Positions 12,459-25,898 are shown, numbered from the stretch's first letter. The stretch is 64,000 bases of DNA from Siphonodentalium dalli (GCA_032622095.1 CP136062.1:130835282-130899281), one strand, 5' to 3'. The notes: generated by a model from the letters alone, not told the origin. Numbers and translations: made by a program.

Positions 12459-12586
12459 CCCTTTCAGTGCCAAGTCCGATATTTGTATCAACCCATATTT
12501 CCTTGATAATTTTTCAAATTTATTGATTATAATAATGTGATACATTGATGGAAAGAGCTCTAAGACTTGGCACTGAAAGGGTTAAA
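12459..12586. mobile_element. MITE related to the 3.3-kb palindrome
   Basis: It begins TTAACCCTTTCAGTGCCAAG and ends CTTGGCACTGAAAGGGTTAA, giving 20-bp terminal inverted repeats. The interior matches one arm of the palindrome at 3,303-3,385. Confidence 0.8.
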
Positions 12587-13489
12587 TGCTATAAGATAGA
12601 AATGGAATTGAGTGGCGTTTGTCACTATGGCAAAATTGGTGATATTATTAAAAGAGAATTAAGCCATTGCCGATCCATCCATGCTGACATCGATGCCATT
12701 ATGGATAAATTTACTAAAATAAATTTAATCGTGGGTAATTCTGTTGTTCCCATCATCTCTCATGTACTACCATGACATAAAGCAGGCACATATATAGGGA
12801 TGACACAACTCATTTCTGAAATAGTTGTGAAAGTGTTTACTGAAAGAGTTGAAAGCATTCACTGAAAGAGTTGAAAGAATTGATTGTTTGAATGTTGAAA
12901 GTTTAAATGAATACACCTCGTCTCGGTCAATTCAGTTACCTATAAATTTGGGTCATGAAAAACTGCGGGATAGGATGGGATGCGGGACAAAATGACAAAC
13001 TGCAGGACATAATTTATAATTGCGTAGGTCGATCTTGGATGGTCGATATCTCAAAGAATATAGCACGTAGAGCACTCGTTTTTTGGTGTCTTAAAGAAAT
13101 CTTGATATTCGCCACCATATATTTTAACACCGCCACTCAATGGACAGATTTCCTTTATTCGGCCAACAAATGACCTACACTATAATTGTCAAAATCAGCA
13201 TTACGGGACAACTGTACAGGATAGCGTTTTACAGCAAAAAAACTATGCCCATAAGCCAACTTGGTATTAAAATAAAGCTCAGCATCTATTGCACAACAGA
13301 AATGTATTCACTTGAGCGAAGGGGCTGTTTTTGTACATCTAAAGACCAATTTATAAATCCATGCAAAGGTACCACAAATGAAAGAGTCAATGACACTGTA
13401 GCTCAACTTGGAAATGGGATCATTCCATATATTACAATCCATGGAGTAATAGGGAACTCCGACAGCTTATATGCTAAGTACCTAGAGGT

Positions 13490-13990
13490 TATCCTGAAGA
13501 TGCATAAACAATTTGCGATTAATCGGATGAAAAAGTCTGGTTGTAGGGAGTGGCAAAGGATGCAGTAATAATAATAAAAAGAGTAAAATCAGAGATGGCT
13601 CCCATCTAGTGGTCACCCAGAAGATCCATAAGAATTTGGAATTTGGTGATGATCGGATTAGGGAGTTGGCCTCTTGGATGCGCCAAAGGATTTAGTCATA
13701 CAAAGAGTAAAATCCAGCATGGCCATAATTGGCGCAACTTGGTGGCCATGTTTTTTTTAATGAAATACGGAAAAAAATGTATTTCTTCCATCTACTGGTC
13801 ATCCAAAAGATCCAGATCAGATGAGGGATGTGGTCTGTAGGGTGTGCCAAAGGATTTAGTCATGCAAAGAGCAAACTCCAAGATCGTTGCTGGTGGCCAT
13901 GTTTTTCATCGAAAATCGTTAAAATTTGATAACTCCTATCTAGAGGTGATCCAAAACATGCCTGTAAATTTTTTTTTAACAATTCTCCAA
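13490..13990. repeat. about three diverged tandem units, roughly 165 bp
   Basis: The motifs TCCATCTACTGGTCATCCAA, GGTGTGCCAAAGGATTTAGT and GGTGGCCATGTTTTT recur about three times with drift. There is no coding potential, although the unit keeps a short open frame. Confidence 0.5.
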
Positions 13991-14598
13991 TAAATGCGGG
14001 CTGCAGGGTGTGGCGATGGATTCACTTTTGAATATAACTTTGCAAATCTACCATATATGCAATCTGTACCTATGTATATTTTATATAACTTGGACTGTTC
14101 CGGTAAGGAAAAGACGAGAAACACGTATGTAAATGTAGATAACTGTGAATAAAGCCGAAATAATATACGATATTTTATTAACACATCATGGTAGAATATA
14201 CTTAATAATATCGCAAAGTCTTCATCTGTGATTTCTTTTATGAGAACAGTTACTAGGTAGTAATTTTGTTAATCGTTATAAAAATAAGATTAGCAGCTGA
14301 ATATTAGACTATATGAGCAGAATGGACATATTAAATATGTATTATCAGTATTTTGAAAGAAAATAATATTTTGTTCATGCCAATGTCAATGAGTTTTTCT
14401 GAGTCAAATAGTCATATTGAATGTTAAATGAGACTAACTGGCAACTATATGCAGGGTTTCCGCTATGGGATAGGGGAATGGGGCCGGTATATCGTTATAT
14501 CGGCCAATAGAATCGTGTGAGAGTAGAAATGGCAGATTGTTTTGTTCCATTTCTGCCCAAGTGCCAAGCTATCAAACCTTATACATGTACCTGTAACT

Positions 14599-17500
14599 TT
14601 AATTAAATTTTTGACTGATTTTATCATATTCCCCAGAACAACCTTTGACAGGACATATCACCTTCCTCATTTTGGCTAGCTGCAACAATGGCTCTCTGTA
14701 AGCTATGCATGGAGTATGTTGGATAGCGTCAATGCCAGAAGTGACACTAATGACACTAGGACCTTCATATTCATCAGCACCACCATCCTCATCACTGGAA
14801 CTCCCATCATCTATATCAAAAACCATGTCAGCTATGGACTGATCTATCACATTGTCTTCTTCCATGTTGAGTGGACTGAAAATACAATATCTATGTGTTA
14901 GATTAGAAATATTTATTTAGTGTAAGAGGGTATGTTGTTCTAAACATTTCACATTCTGGTGAATGTTGTGGCAGGTCAAATCATTTGATATATAAGCCTG
15001 GCCTGTGGCTAATCATTTATTCAGTTAGAAATTTCAAAAGATACATTTAACACTCCTCAAAGTTTCCTGTATTTGAGCTATGACAGTGTTTTTTCTGATC
15101 TAATCAAAGTACTTTGCCAATAGACCTACCGGTATTGTGAGTAACAATACAAATTTACATCACTTTGATAGAAAACAAAATTGGTGGAGTACTGGTCCAA
15201 ACAAAATTTTATTTCAAATATCAACCTAGGAGATTTTCTCATTTCAGCACCCTGCCGATAAGTTCCTCGGGCATCATGTGTACTCACTTCAAAGTTGCTT
15301 CGAAATCTGGATCATCTAATTCATCATCTCCAGCAATGTCACTGGTTTCTCCAAAGCTAACTTCCACTGAAACACTGAGTGAAAAAAAAATTGTGAAAGT
15401 TTTGTTTACATCATATACATGGATCATCAGCTTTCAGCCCAAAAAATTAAAAAAAAATGTCCTACAACAAATTTAATGCTAAGAATATTTTATTCCAAAT
15501 GTTGCCATGCCATTGCTTATTGCCATGGACAATTTCGCAGGCTGAGCGTAACTAAATAAATTGCCTCATTATTATATAAAATAGTGTGAAGAGTAATTCC
15601 TTAATAATTGCTAGCTTAGTCAGTCTCAAACAATTATTGTCAAATGACAAGCGGTAGGTTTTGATTCAATTACAATTCTCCACCAAACAATAATTTCACT
15701 GTTGCATTACTGTTCCATGGTTAAATGGCCCACCTAGTGCTTACAGAGAAATGGCTACATATGTGCAAACTTGACATCTATTGGCAAAATGTGACACTGC
15801 AAGAGTCTACCAAATTTACAAGTAATTGGCGCAGTATTATCAGAGCCAATAAGTAACAAGCTCCATCAACAGTCACTGATTGTTTTGCTTTGAGAAATAA
15901 TCCAGTCAAAAAAGTTATTTCCTTCAAATATCAGTATTATTTTTGTCCTGGAAGGGCACATGTTAGTACAAATTAGTAAATACTAACTCTGGGTCCTTCT
16001 TGTAGTACCAAAACTCTGGTAACTCAGTTGAGTGAGCTGTTCGTCTACCATCAATTTCTTCTTTGCTTGAGTCAGCTATGGGCACAACTCCAAGACTTGA
16101 ATCAGAATCTGGTAGCAGGCTAAAGAAAACATTAAAATTATACCATGCCATCAAGAGATATATAGTAGATACATATTCCTAGATTATATATATACATATA
16201 TATTCCTAGATTGGATATTAGGGCAACAGTTTCTTTTGCTTAAAAAATTTGAAGCACTTACTAGTAAGTGGACATTTTACTGTCTACCTAAGTTTCTTCA
16301 CCTAAAGACAACAAAAATAAGATTATTTTTTTTAAATTTGTCCGCACTAGACGGAAGCGCATGTGTAATAAGATGACTGTTATTTCGTGAATTATGAATA
16401 TCAACGAAATAACAGCCATAGACATAATGCACGTTATTTTGTAAAAATGTCGCACTAATATCCAATCCAGAAATATATATATATACATGTACCACATTAA
16501 GTTCATATTGAACAAATAGCTATCATCATTGTCAAATTGCTAGAAGTTCACATCCAAACTAGTCGAGATACAACTTTTGGTTTATTTTTTTAAAATACAA
16601 GATTTTCAACATTTGAGTCTACACACCTCAGCGCTTAAAGGTACTCAATCCGATAAAACTCCTCTCAATTACTATTTCGATGGCTTCAGGGGTAAAAAAT
16701 ATTTGATTCAAGTCGAGAAAGTCACCCATCAAAGCTCAGATTTGTTAGATATCGATTTTAGAAATCTATTATTTTTCATTATCGGGAATACTTTCTGGCC
16801 CAGATCTCAGTCAAAATTGCGTTATTATTACCACTTGATTTTAGAGTTATCCATCCTTATCTGTTTGAATAGAGTTTTGGTGTACAAATCTCAAGCGAAA
16901 CGAAATTGACGGCAATTATTAGTACTCATCTCGAGAACATAAGAATTTTCAAAAATCAAAATCTAATAACTCTGAGCTTTGTTTGATGGGTTCCTCGACT
17001 CGAATCAAATATTTTTTACCACCAAAGCCAAAGAAATAGTAATATAGGACCCTCTGATCGGATTGTTGTTGTTGGAATCTGTTGAGATGGGGACCCTCTG
17101 GTCGGATTGAGTACCTTTAATAATATGTCAATCAATTAGCACTTGCAAAATAAATGAACATCTGTAAAATTCAATAATTAGTACTAGTTCCTCATAAGGG
17201 AATGGTAATGACAACTATTGCGTGTGCCCTATGATCAGGGTAATATTTCAATGTAAAGTCAATTGAAACTAATTAATACTGTCTAATTTGCTACCGTATA
17301 TAAATATATTGATTATAACAATGATCTGACAGCAGCTAATACAAAATGTACAAACCTTGAACTCCCTCTAGATATACTAGAAACATCACTGGGTTGCCTC
17401 AGATGTGGCAGGTAGCTAACTCCAGGTGTTGATGCCTTTTGACTTGCTGCTAACAATGGCTTTCTGAGTGGTGTTGCTGGCATCTCTCCAAACACATTTT

Positions 17501-19618
17501 CTTCATAATTTTCTTCAAACTCTGGTTCATACTCTTGTCCAAACTCTGCTCCACACTCGGTCTCTCCTCCATAGTCGCCCCCATACCCAGTCTCTCCTCC
17601 ATAGTCTCCTCCATATTCAGTCTCTCCTCCATACTCTGCTTCATATTCTTCTTCGTACTCTTCTTCTGCATTTATCTCTTTCATAATATCATCATATAAT
17701 CTGTGGAGAAGAACATTGGAACTTGGTAACAATATGTTTACTTCTGCATAATGACATGTGTGTTGGCTTTTGAATATTAAAAAAGAAATTAAAATTTTCA
17801 TCCTGCGGCAGACACTAAGGAAATCAGATCTACTAAGATATGCTCAAAAACTTCATTTTGTCAACTTTTAAAAGCTTGGATTTTTCCTAACAAAATAGTG
17901 CCCAGAACAATAACAACATCAGTATTACAGTAACCAGGGCTCGTTTACAAGTTGAAAAGCAATTTCTATTTTTTGCTAACCATTTATTAACATTGTATAG
18001 GTAGGTAATGCTATACAAAATATACACAGTACCGCATAAAGCCATAATCAGGTCTGGCAAATGTGAGAATACAGCTACGGTATAAATTATAATAGCTGTA
18101 TTTGGCTAACATACATGATGTACATGTAGCTGTATTCAGCTACCGGTATATATTATACTTTCAAATCAGCTGTTTTTTTTACATTAAACTACATGTAGAA
18201 GCGCTAATTTGCGCATCAAAATTAGGCTACCATATTCTTCGGGCCAATCTCAACCAAATAAAAATTGTCACTTGTTTTGTGACAAAGTGTTGCCTTTTGT
18301 CTACACGGCGATGCTGATTTTGTGTGATAACTCACAACGGCGGTCGATGTCGGTCATAACGGTTTAATAACTCTCTTATGCAATGCGGAATACATTGAAA
18401 AGTACATTAAATGCAATATATATCACCGAAGATGGAACGTCTTCCTCATTCCCGGAAGTATCAATAGGATGCTGCTAAAAATAGGTAAAAAAAAAGGGAA
18501 CATCTCGAGCCAGAGATTAACCGAGCGAGTACCACTTGCTACATCATACATGTATTTGCCAGACCTGATAATGTTATAGCAAAATTTTAAAGGTACTCAA
18601 TCCGATCAGAGGGGCCTATATTACTATTTCTTTGGCTTTGGGGGTAAAAAATAATTGATTCGAGTCGAGGAACCTACCAATCAACGCTCAGGGTGATCAG
18701 ATATCGATATTTGAAGTTTCGTTATTTCTATTCTTTCTGGCCCAGAACACAGTCAAAATTGCGTTATTATTTACCACTTGATTATAGAGTTATCCATCCT
18801 TGTCTGTTTGAATAGTGTTTTGGTGTACACATCTCGAGCAGATTACAAAGTTAAGGGCAATTCTTAGTACTCATCTTGAGAAAATAACAAATTTCAAAAA
18901 TCAATATCTTATAACTCTGAGCTTTGTTTGATGGGTTCCTCGACTCGAATCAAATATTTTTAACCCCCAAAGCCACAGAAATAGTAATATACGACCCTCT
19001 GATCGGATTGTTGTTGTTGGAATCTGTTGAGATGGGGGACCCTCTGATCGGATTGAGTACCTTTAATCGACCCCTGACAGTAACGAATAACGGGCATCAT
19101 TAATTTAAAACTTATAAAACAGCCAGCGTATTGTTTCATCCAGAAAGGTTACTAATATCAAAATAATGGCATAACTTTGACATGTTTACAATTGTAGCCC
19201 TCTAGGCTCTAGTCTAGCAGGTTTATTTCTGAATCAATACTGGATTTAAAACTTATAAAACACCCAGCCAATTGTTTCATCCAGAAAGGTTAATAATATC
19301 AAAATAATGTGATAATTTTGACATTTTTACAATTGTAGTCCTCTAGGTTTATTTCTGAATCAATACTGGACAATAGACAATAACAATTTACGGCGTGTTT
19401 ACTACTACCGCGAATTTGGGAAAGTTAACTCACCTGTCCATCAGATATTTTGCCACCTGTTCATTGTTTACAGCTTCAATTGACGCCTTTAACCGCTTCC
19501 ACCGGACAATCTCGCTCCCTATAAAAATGCTCGACGATTTATGGCTCTTGTTTCTTTCTCCCTTTCTTTTCTTTTTTTCTAAATCTGTTATCACGGGTCT
19601 TCCTTTCACAGGAAACAT
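14599..19618 (-). CDS. gene A: unrecognised 347-residue acidic repeat protein, five exons
   Basis: Exons on the minus strand are 19618-19434 (ATG at 19618), 17700-17356, 16119-15970, 15374-15288 and 14875-14599. Phases agree throughout (leftovers 2, 2, 2, 2). The N-terminus has a basic KKKRKGERNK stretch (residues 15-24), a possible nuclear signal, then a helical GSEIVRWKRLKASIE part. Exon 2 is very acidic and holds a 10-residue repeat (YGGETEYGGD, three units) that the DNA encodes as a 30-bp minisatellite at about 17,545-17,640. The last exon has DIDDGSSSDEDGG, then YREPLLQLAKMRKVICPVKG with a CPVKGC motif (Cys330, Cys335). In many poorly characterised invertebrate proteins a similar segment opens a zinc-binding domain that continues further. 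Here the frame stops 12 residues later at TAA, so either the domain is cut short or a further exon was missed. The 3' splice site of exon 4 and the donor of exon 3 are the weakest choices. Confidence 0.55.
16635..17121. mobile_element. TTAA-flanked MITE, GGTACTCAATCCGAT family, copy 1
   Basis: The ends are TTAAAGGTACTCAATCCGAT and ATCGGATTGAGTACCTTTAA-like, with further inverted similarity inside (ATTACTATTTC...GAAATAGTAAT). It lies in intron 2 of gene A. A second copy at 18,587-19,067 is in intron 1. TTAA at both ends fits a piggyBac-type target but may be part of the repeat itself. Confidence 0.75.
18587..19067. mobile_element. TTAA-flanked MITE, GGTACTCAATCCGAT family, copy 2
   Basis: This is closely similar in sequence and length to the element at 16,635-17,121. 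It starts TTAAAGGTACTCAATCCGAT and ends CGGATTGAGTACCTTTAA. Fragments of the family occur at about 35,810-36,180 and 32,960-33,065. Confidence 0.75.
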
Positions 19619-20740
19619 CTTTTGTTCGCAACGCAATAATGTTCGCGAACGGCCGTCGATAAAATACACGCGAGAGATGAAATTTCAAGAACGGTAACTC
19701 GTAATAGCATAAGCGGCCATTTTATGGCTGGAGCCATAAAAGATTTTATATTAATTTATATTAAATAATTCAATTTGACTTTTATGATAGCGTGTTAACC
19801 GGAACGTTTTCAGTAGACATCGTCGACTCAAATAATTTATTTTTAAATATAATATTGATATTAGATCGCAATTGTTACCGGGAATTTATTGAAATTGGCG
19901 TACAGTACCCCTTTAAGTTCTAGAAGTTCTAATGAAAATGATAACCGATCTATTAAAACTGATTTAAAAAAAAAACCCTCATATATATGAAGTTTTTTTC
20001 CCGCACTATAAAGGCCACTCATGTAGTTCTATAAAGATGCCAGGCGAATTTGAATTGGGTACTTTCTAAACACTTGAAACGTGCCTCGTTCGATTCAATG
20101 TCTGCGCAATATGACGTCACCTGTCAAAAATAACTGGTCATTTGAATCTGCGTCTTTTAAAAGGCGACGACGTACAACTCAGTCAACGATCAATCTGTAT
20201 CTGTATATGTATTGTTTTGCGCCTGAGCCTTTCGACTGTACAGAGCTCTGCGCTGGATTTTTTTTCTTACATTGCAGTGTTTTAAATCGAAATGTAGATC
20301 ATGTCTCTTTCCAGGGACGTGCATATGATAACAGCTCTGTCTGAGGTTGGAGTGTCTCACCCCAACCTTGCATGTTCGAAGATTTCAACAATTGTCCAGC
20401 TCTAAGTTCCATGCCTTAAATTGACCTTTAAGCCTACCTATTAATATGTAGCCTATGTTCCTGGTGGATTTCTTTAATATGTCTATACAGTGCGTAAATG
20501 CGACGCATGCCCGACACATAACCTACAAAGGCGACATCCAGGAAAAATGGAATGTTCATGATAATATTTTAACCAGTGAAATTAATGAAATTCGCGCATT
20601 CTAAAATATTAAATTTTTCACGGGATAAGACAGTGTCACGCCCCAACACACCCCATGCATGATTCACGATCGCAAGACTTAGTGGCCGCCGATAAAATCC
20701 GCTTGAGCATAAGGAAAAGCGGATGCATAATCCGAATTAA

Positions 20741-21490
20741 TATGGGAGGCCCTTTTCACATTTATTATTTATTTGCACTTAAGCGCAAATACCTAACACT
20801 CCCTTCCTTCCCTCTGATTGTGAATGATTGAGTCCATCTCATATATAGTATATTATAATGGGCCCATAGTAACTCGAAGTTGAAGAAAAAACATAGATTT
20901 TCATATGCATATCAGCATCTCTGTCCCTGGTATCCCAGGAATTGGTGTCTCACTCTAAGAGCTCTAGTATATTTTTTAAAGAGATATCTCCTGCACAGAT
21001 ATATACCATTTCCATGGCCATCAAAAGGGAATTATGGGTTACCGGGGGGCTTGCTTCCTTCATATGGTGTACTTATTGACTTGAAATAGGGGGAAAAAAC
21101 CCTATTTTCATATTATCAGCATCCCTGTCCCCAAGAATGTGTGTCTCCATCACAGAGATCAAGTATATTTTATAAATGAGACATATCCTGCACAGATCTA
21201 TACCATTTCCATGTCATAAAAGGGATCTAGGGGTTACTGGGGGATTGCTTCCCTCATATGGTGGGCCTATATAGACTTGAGTGATGTGTTTAGGCCTGTG
21301 CCATTTAAAATTAATTCAGGGGGGAATCAATGAATATTAATTTGTATTTGCGCTTAAGCGCAAATGATTTACGCTTAAGCGAAAATATTTGCGCTTAAGC
21401 GCAAATGATAGAGGTAACATATTTACGCTTAAGCGCAAATATTTGCTCTTAAGCGCAAATAAATAATAAATGTGAAAAGGGCCTCCCATA
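20741..21490. mobile_element. 750-bp element with 50-bp inverted ends and a GCGCTTAAGCGC palindrome cluster
   Basis: The ends TATGGGAGGCCCTTTTCACA and its complement extend as inverted repeats for about 50 bp, flanked by AATTAA on both sides (20735-20740 and 21491-21496). Near the right end the palindrome TTTGCGCTTAAGCGCAAAT occurs about five times in 110 bp, and a single near-copy (one base off) stands near the left end. Between them lie two diverged copies of a roughly 200-bp unit (20,890-21,090 and 21,100-21,290). No transposase was found. Confidence 0.7.
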
Positions 21491-22739
21491 AATTAACGCT
21501 CCCAAATTCACTATTTTATATGATAGTTGATGTCTCGTCCAGCGGTTAGCATTATTTTGTAATTAATCGATTCTAATAACTAAAGCGTATTTTGAAGAAA
21601 TATGTTGTTGTTGTAACTTGATGATATATATATGGGGGCCGTCTGAGTATTGAGTACCTTTAAAGTCCATATCGGCGTGAGTTATAGATATACTACATGA
21701 TGGAAGTATATATATGTGGATTAATTCCATATATGGAACTTACATTTTTCAGAAAACGAATATACGATATATAAAAAACAGGAGTATCACGGGGCTAAAT
21801 TAAATTAATTAAATGCTCCGGCCCGTAGAATGACATCCCTTCGATCGGGTCTCGATGTTCCCGTTGTGACTTCGTTGAGGATGTGCACATTGTTCGACGT
21901 GTGTTAAGTGTTGAATACGCATGGGAAGATGTCTGGTATTAAAATTGCGTGTCATTGGTTTTGGTGTGCTCGATGTTTGTAGACGACAATCACCCAAACC
22001 TCATGCACGCAGTGTACGTCTGTATGGAATACGTACTGTTGGGGCAAACCTGCAGTAGGCCTATTCCATACGTCTGCATGGGCCGGTGTCGCAATTTAAT
22101 TGCAACTTCTCTCAATGGAGACCTATCGATAGCCATACAGTCATGTCCCTGTCTCTGTCTCATCCAGTGTGAATTCATGCATCAAGACTGCTTAATATTG
22201 CTGATCCAGTGTCTGACGTATGTTTTTTTTTCAGCAGACGTACACTTTATCTAATATAATATTTTGGGACTTCTATCTGTTTGTGTGTTAGCTATGGCGG
22301 GAAAACTGCAGGACGGTTTTCGACCAAACTTGCTATCTATGGGTCAAAACGCACATGAAGTGTCGTCGCATTGCTTTTGAGAAGCTCCGGGCACTCATTC
22401 TCCATTCCAACTGCCGCCGTCTTGGAATTGTGGGGGGTTAACCGCGTGATAGTTAAAGAGCGTTCGTATCCGCAGTGTCGTTGATAAAGAGTGTTTCGAC
22501 ACTGTTAAACCGTTACATAGGAAATATGCATGAATTTCCATTGCATAGAACTCGCTTCTACGAATCTTCCCAAGGCTGGCAAAATTGTTAATAAATGCGT
22601 TTATGTCTCTTCGATAATTGCCTAATACAATTAAAGCGTGGAGTCTGTCCATTTTCCCATGAAAAATCGAATTCTACGACCACCGGGTTCGAGATATCTT
22701 ATTATTTCCGACATCGTCATTTTTGTCACTCGAAATCAC

Positions 22740-23110
22740 TTCGGCCTTCATTCATCCCTTTCGATGCCTTCTAACCGTCAAATCGTTACCCCGACCTGAC
22801 CTTGACCTTCAAAATGGTCAATTCAAGTTCAAATCGGGTAAAACGCGACGAAATTTTATACCTAGGGATACTTTTTTCCGGGGACTGTTTTCGACGGGTC
22901 AAATCGTGATCTCGACCAGACCTTGACCTTCAAAATGGTCAATTCAAGGTCAAATCGGGTAAAACGGACGGATTTCGACGAAATTTTATACCTAGGGCTA
23001 CTTTTGTCCGGGGAGTGTTTTGGACGGGTCAAATCGTTACCCCGACCTGACCTTGACCTTCAAAATGGTCAATTCAAGGTCAAAGCCCGGTCACCTGCTA
23101 GTATATATAT
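22740..23110. repeat. minisatellite, about 130-bp unit, 2.7 copies, Helitron-like right end
   Basis: The unit carries CCTTGACCTTCAAAATGGTC, AATTCAAGGTCAAATCGGGT and ATTTTATACCTAGGG. The array ends CCCGGTCACCTGCTAGTATA. A terminal CTAGT fits the CTRR-T end of Helitrons or Helentrons, but the 3' hairpin is weak and no TC start was fixed, so this reading is tentative. Confidence 0.5.
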
Positions 23111-24904
23111 AAATATACATCCAACGCGTAACCATGCAGGCCAGAAAACCAATACTAACAATCAATATTCGGTATCTTTGGGTAGGTTTCTTGTACTCTC
23201 TTTCTACTCCAATGAGTTTGCAAATTTGAACATCAAATTTTGTCAGCTGCAGGTAATGGATAGTTTGTTGTTCATTGTTCCTGGTTTCCATATTTATGGA
23301 TTATTATACATATTTTATTGCCATACTTGAACTGATCTGGTGACCAAGTAGGCATACCAGAAATCTCATTAAGATATGTTTAGTAATCCATTTAGGGCCA
23401 GCACTATACATCTATATAAGGCAGTAATGAAGCATGTACATGACAATAATTATTATATATATGTGTGTAGTCCAGTACTTTGTTATGAATCATCTCACGA
23501 TTTCAAAATATTCAAGGTAGTTTTCAAATTGGGGTAAAATTAAGGGAAAATATATATACATCAGCCATATACACAATTTCCTTGCAAGTTAATACGAAAC
23601 ACAACCATGAAGCCAGTTGTGGACATATGGGTCTCCTCTAATGACCAATTCAGGAGAAAGTTTTTTGTTTTTGTAGAGACCTGGATCTACAATTATTTGT
23701 CTCCAAAACTGCCACCAAAACAGAAATAATAATGTCATAAAGAGTATTGGTATTTGACCTTTTTCCCAATAATAAAACATTCTAATTTAGGATAGATATT
23801 TAAAACAAAAGACGAGATTTGATTTTGCCAAAATATCTCTTTAATTTCTTATACATCAACATTCAAAAAAGATAAATCTGGCAACAAAATAATAAATATC
23901 TGATATACACATTTACTATAAAAAACAACACATGAACAGTTTTGATTTCTCAAACATTCACAAAATATCACAGATACCTTTAAAGAAAATTAGAAAAAGT
24001 AAAACACAAGCTTCTCAGAACTGAATATATTGCTTGTGAAATTAGTCATTCTCCTGAATTCACAGGCAAAAAGCATTCCTTGACAGTAGGACATCACAAC
24101 TGTCATTTTCTTAACTGGACAATCCTAACCAAAAGTGATAATTATTAATAACCACCATTAAAGTTGTTGGTAATGTCCACTATATATTGCAGTTTGACAT
24201 CACACTGCACTTTTGATACTCAACATAATTGAATGACACTACACCCTAAGCCTGGGCTAATGTGCAAAATAGATATATTTATTTAGCTGATAAGTGAAGT
24301 TCAAGATTTTTTCTCCGAGAGAAAGATGTGAGTGTCACGTCACAATCTATCTTTGATGGATTTCATCCAAAAAAAAAAAATGATTACTACTTGATATACC
24401 TTTGGATTGGATTGTTGACTTTGGGAAAAATTTGTGTCTGCTAATGTCACCCATAGTGTACTTGGCATGACTTAGCGAAGCTCGGTGATTGAAGACATTA
24501 TACTTTTGTTTTGATTGAACGGACATCAATTATTCAAACCCCACAATAATGTATACATAATTTGGTAAGAGGTATAAACATAAAGATATCAGACCAACTT
24601 GCATCAATACTCTATGGAACGCAACAAATTCAACACAGATTGCTTATATTTACACTCAAATCTAGTCAACTGGCAAATTAAGAGTGCATTTAGCAACCAT
24701 TTCCAATGTTATTCGGGCTGAGGCTGAGCCGTAGCTCATTGCAAGTTGCGTCTACACAATATGAAACCAAGTAGGGGTCTCTGTGCAACATCACGTGACA
24801 TAATTTCGACAAACCAATTTCCTGCATTTATGTTCCACAGCATGAATACATATGAGTGTAAATGTATTATTATGACAACACAAACTGCTGTTGTGAGGAA
24901 GTAT

Positions 24905-25130
24905 CAGATATAGATAGAACAACACAGGTGTGTAAAATGGTTCATGTTTATATAGCACGAGTTTGTTGGGATGCGATGGTATGAGAATCTAAGATTTGGG
25001 TTGTACCTCAGTCATGACACGATAACCAAGGGGATAACATTAACCTCACAACAATGTGTCATTCTATGCTTATTGCACACCAAAAAGACTGTACCTGACA
25101 ATATACTGAAAGTTAGGTCAATATTACTTA
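24905..25130. repeat. interspersed repeat, pair with 36,710-36,935
   Basis: Both segments share AGAACAACA, GTGTG, ATGGTTCATG-like, GCACGAGTTTGTTG, GACGCGATGGTA-like and CAATATACTGAAA blocks in the same order over about 230 bp. There is no coding capacity. This is a family of unknown type. Confidence 0.5.
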
Positions 25131-25384
25131 GTAATAATATTACGATATTACTAGTGATTTAGGTATACCTCATAATAGTGAAGACATTCTCATTGTCATC
25201 GGCAAGAATGTTATCAACATACATATTAATTGGTTTGTATAGATGAAGGATAAAACATATTGAACATCTGAAAACTTTTTTTTTTTATGCAATTCACAAA
25301 AATAAACCAATCGGTTGGCAATAGTTATATCTTGATACAACTGAGATATGAATGACATATGAATCAAAATCATAATTCTTGACC

Positions 25385-25690
25385 ATTTCATGATTGGAGC
25401 TGAGCTGGTGCAGCATTAAAGATCCTGTGCCTATGCATTATATTAAATATGTGAGTCTTCCATAGGGAGCCTCGCATATAATGAGAATGCACTGGCTTAC
25501 ATGGGCAAGGTGAATATTGTTAGGAAGAGAGGTGACTAAAAAGTCCCTGGAGATAATCTCTCACCTCTCCTTATAATTATGTGAATATTGTTAGGCCAAT
25601 GTATTCTCTTATATATGCGAGGCTCCCTATGGCAGATTCCCATATATAAGAGAATGCATTGGCACAGGGTTTTTCGCAAAATCTCAGGTC
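25385..25690. mobile_element. double-hairpin MITE, copy d, interrupted
   Basis: It has the same hairpin blocks as copy a in the opposite orientation, with about 70 bp of unrelated sequence between the hairpins (25,523-25,590). The block AATATTGTTAGG appears on both sides of that insert. It lies about 210 bp beyond the WDR88 stop codon. Confidence 0.7.
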
Positions 25691-25898
25691 TCCCAAGTCT
25701 CTTGGTAAACTGAGGCCTATGGCACACTATGAGCTCAGGTAGTAAGCCTTCGTTGTGTGTTTTAGGAAACCAAGATCATCAGCTTCCTTGAATTGGAGGG
25801 TTCCCTGAGTCTGACACAAGGATAACTATTCTGTTCATTCCCTGTTGAAGCGCTCCTGATAGACTCAGATGGCAATTATAAATCGTCAACTGATGCCA

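Larger units (their letters stand above)
19700..25890. other. 6-kb spacer between gene A and WDR88, no gene seen
   Basis: This lies between the 5' end of gene A and the 3' end of WDR88. Apart from the palindromic element at 20,741-21,490, the minisatellite at 22,740-23,100, the 24.9-kb repeat and the MITE at 25,385-25,690, I see AT-rich sequence without supportable exons. The open frames at 21,949-22,254 and 22,395-22,652 lack splice signals and known motifs. Confidence 0.5.

Noticed and set aside
13140-13568. 142-codon open frame on the plus strand
   Set aside because: It has no splice context, no known motif and a biased composition, and it runs into the tandem repeats at 13.5 kb. It is probably chance.
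8943-14875. Gene A and gene B as one continuous gene
   Set aside because: A TGA lies in frame just before the gene B ATG in the exon at 8,993-9,147, and no donor in gene A exon 5 gives a matching phase.
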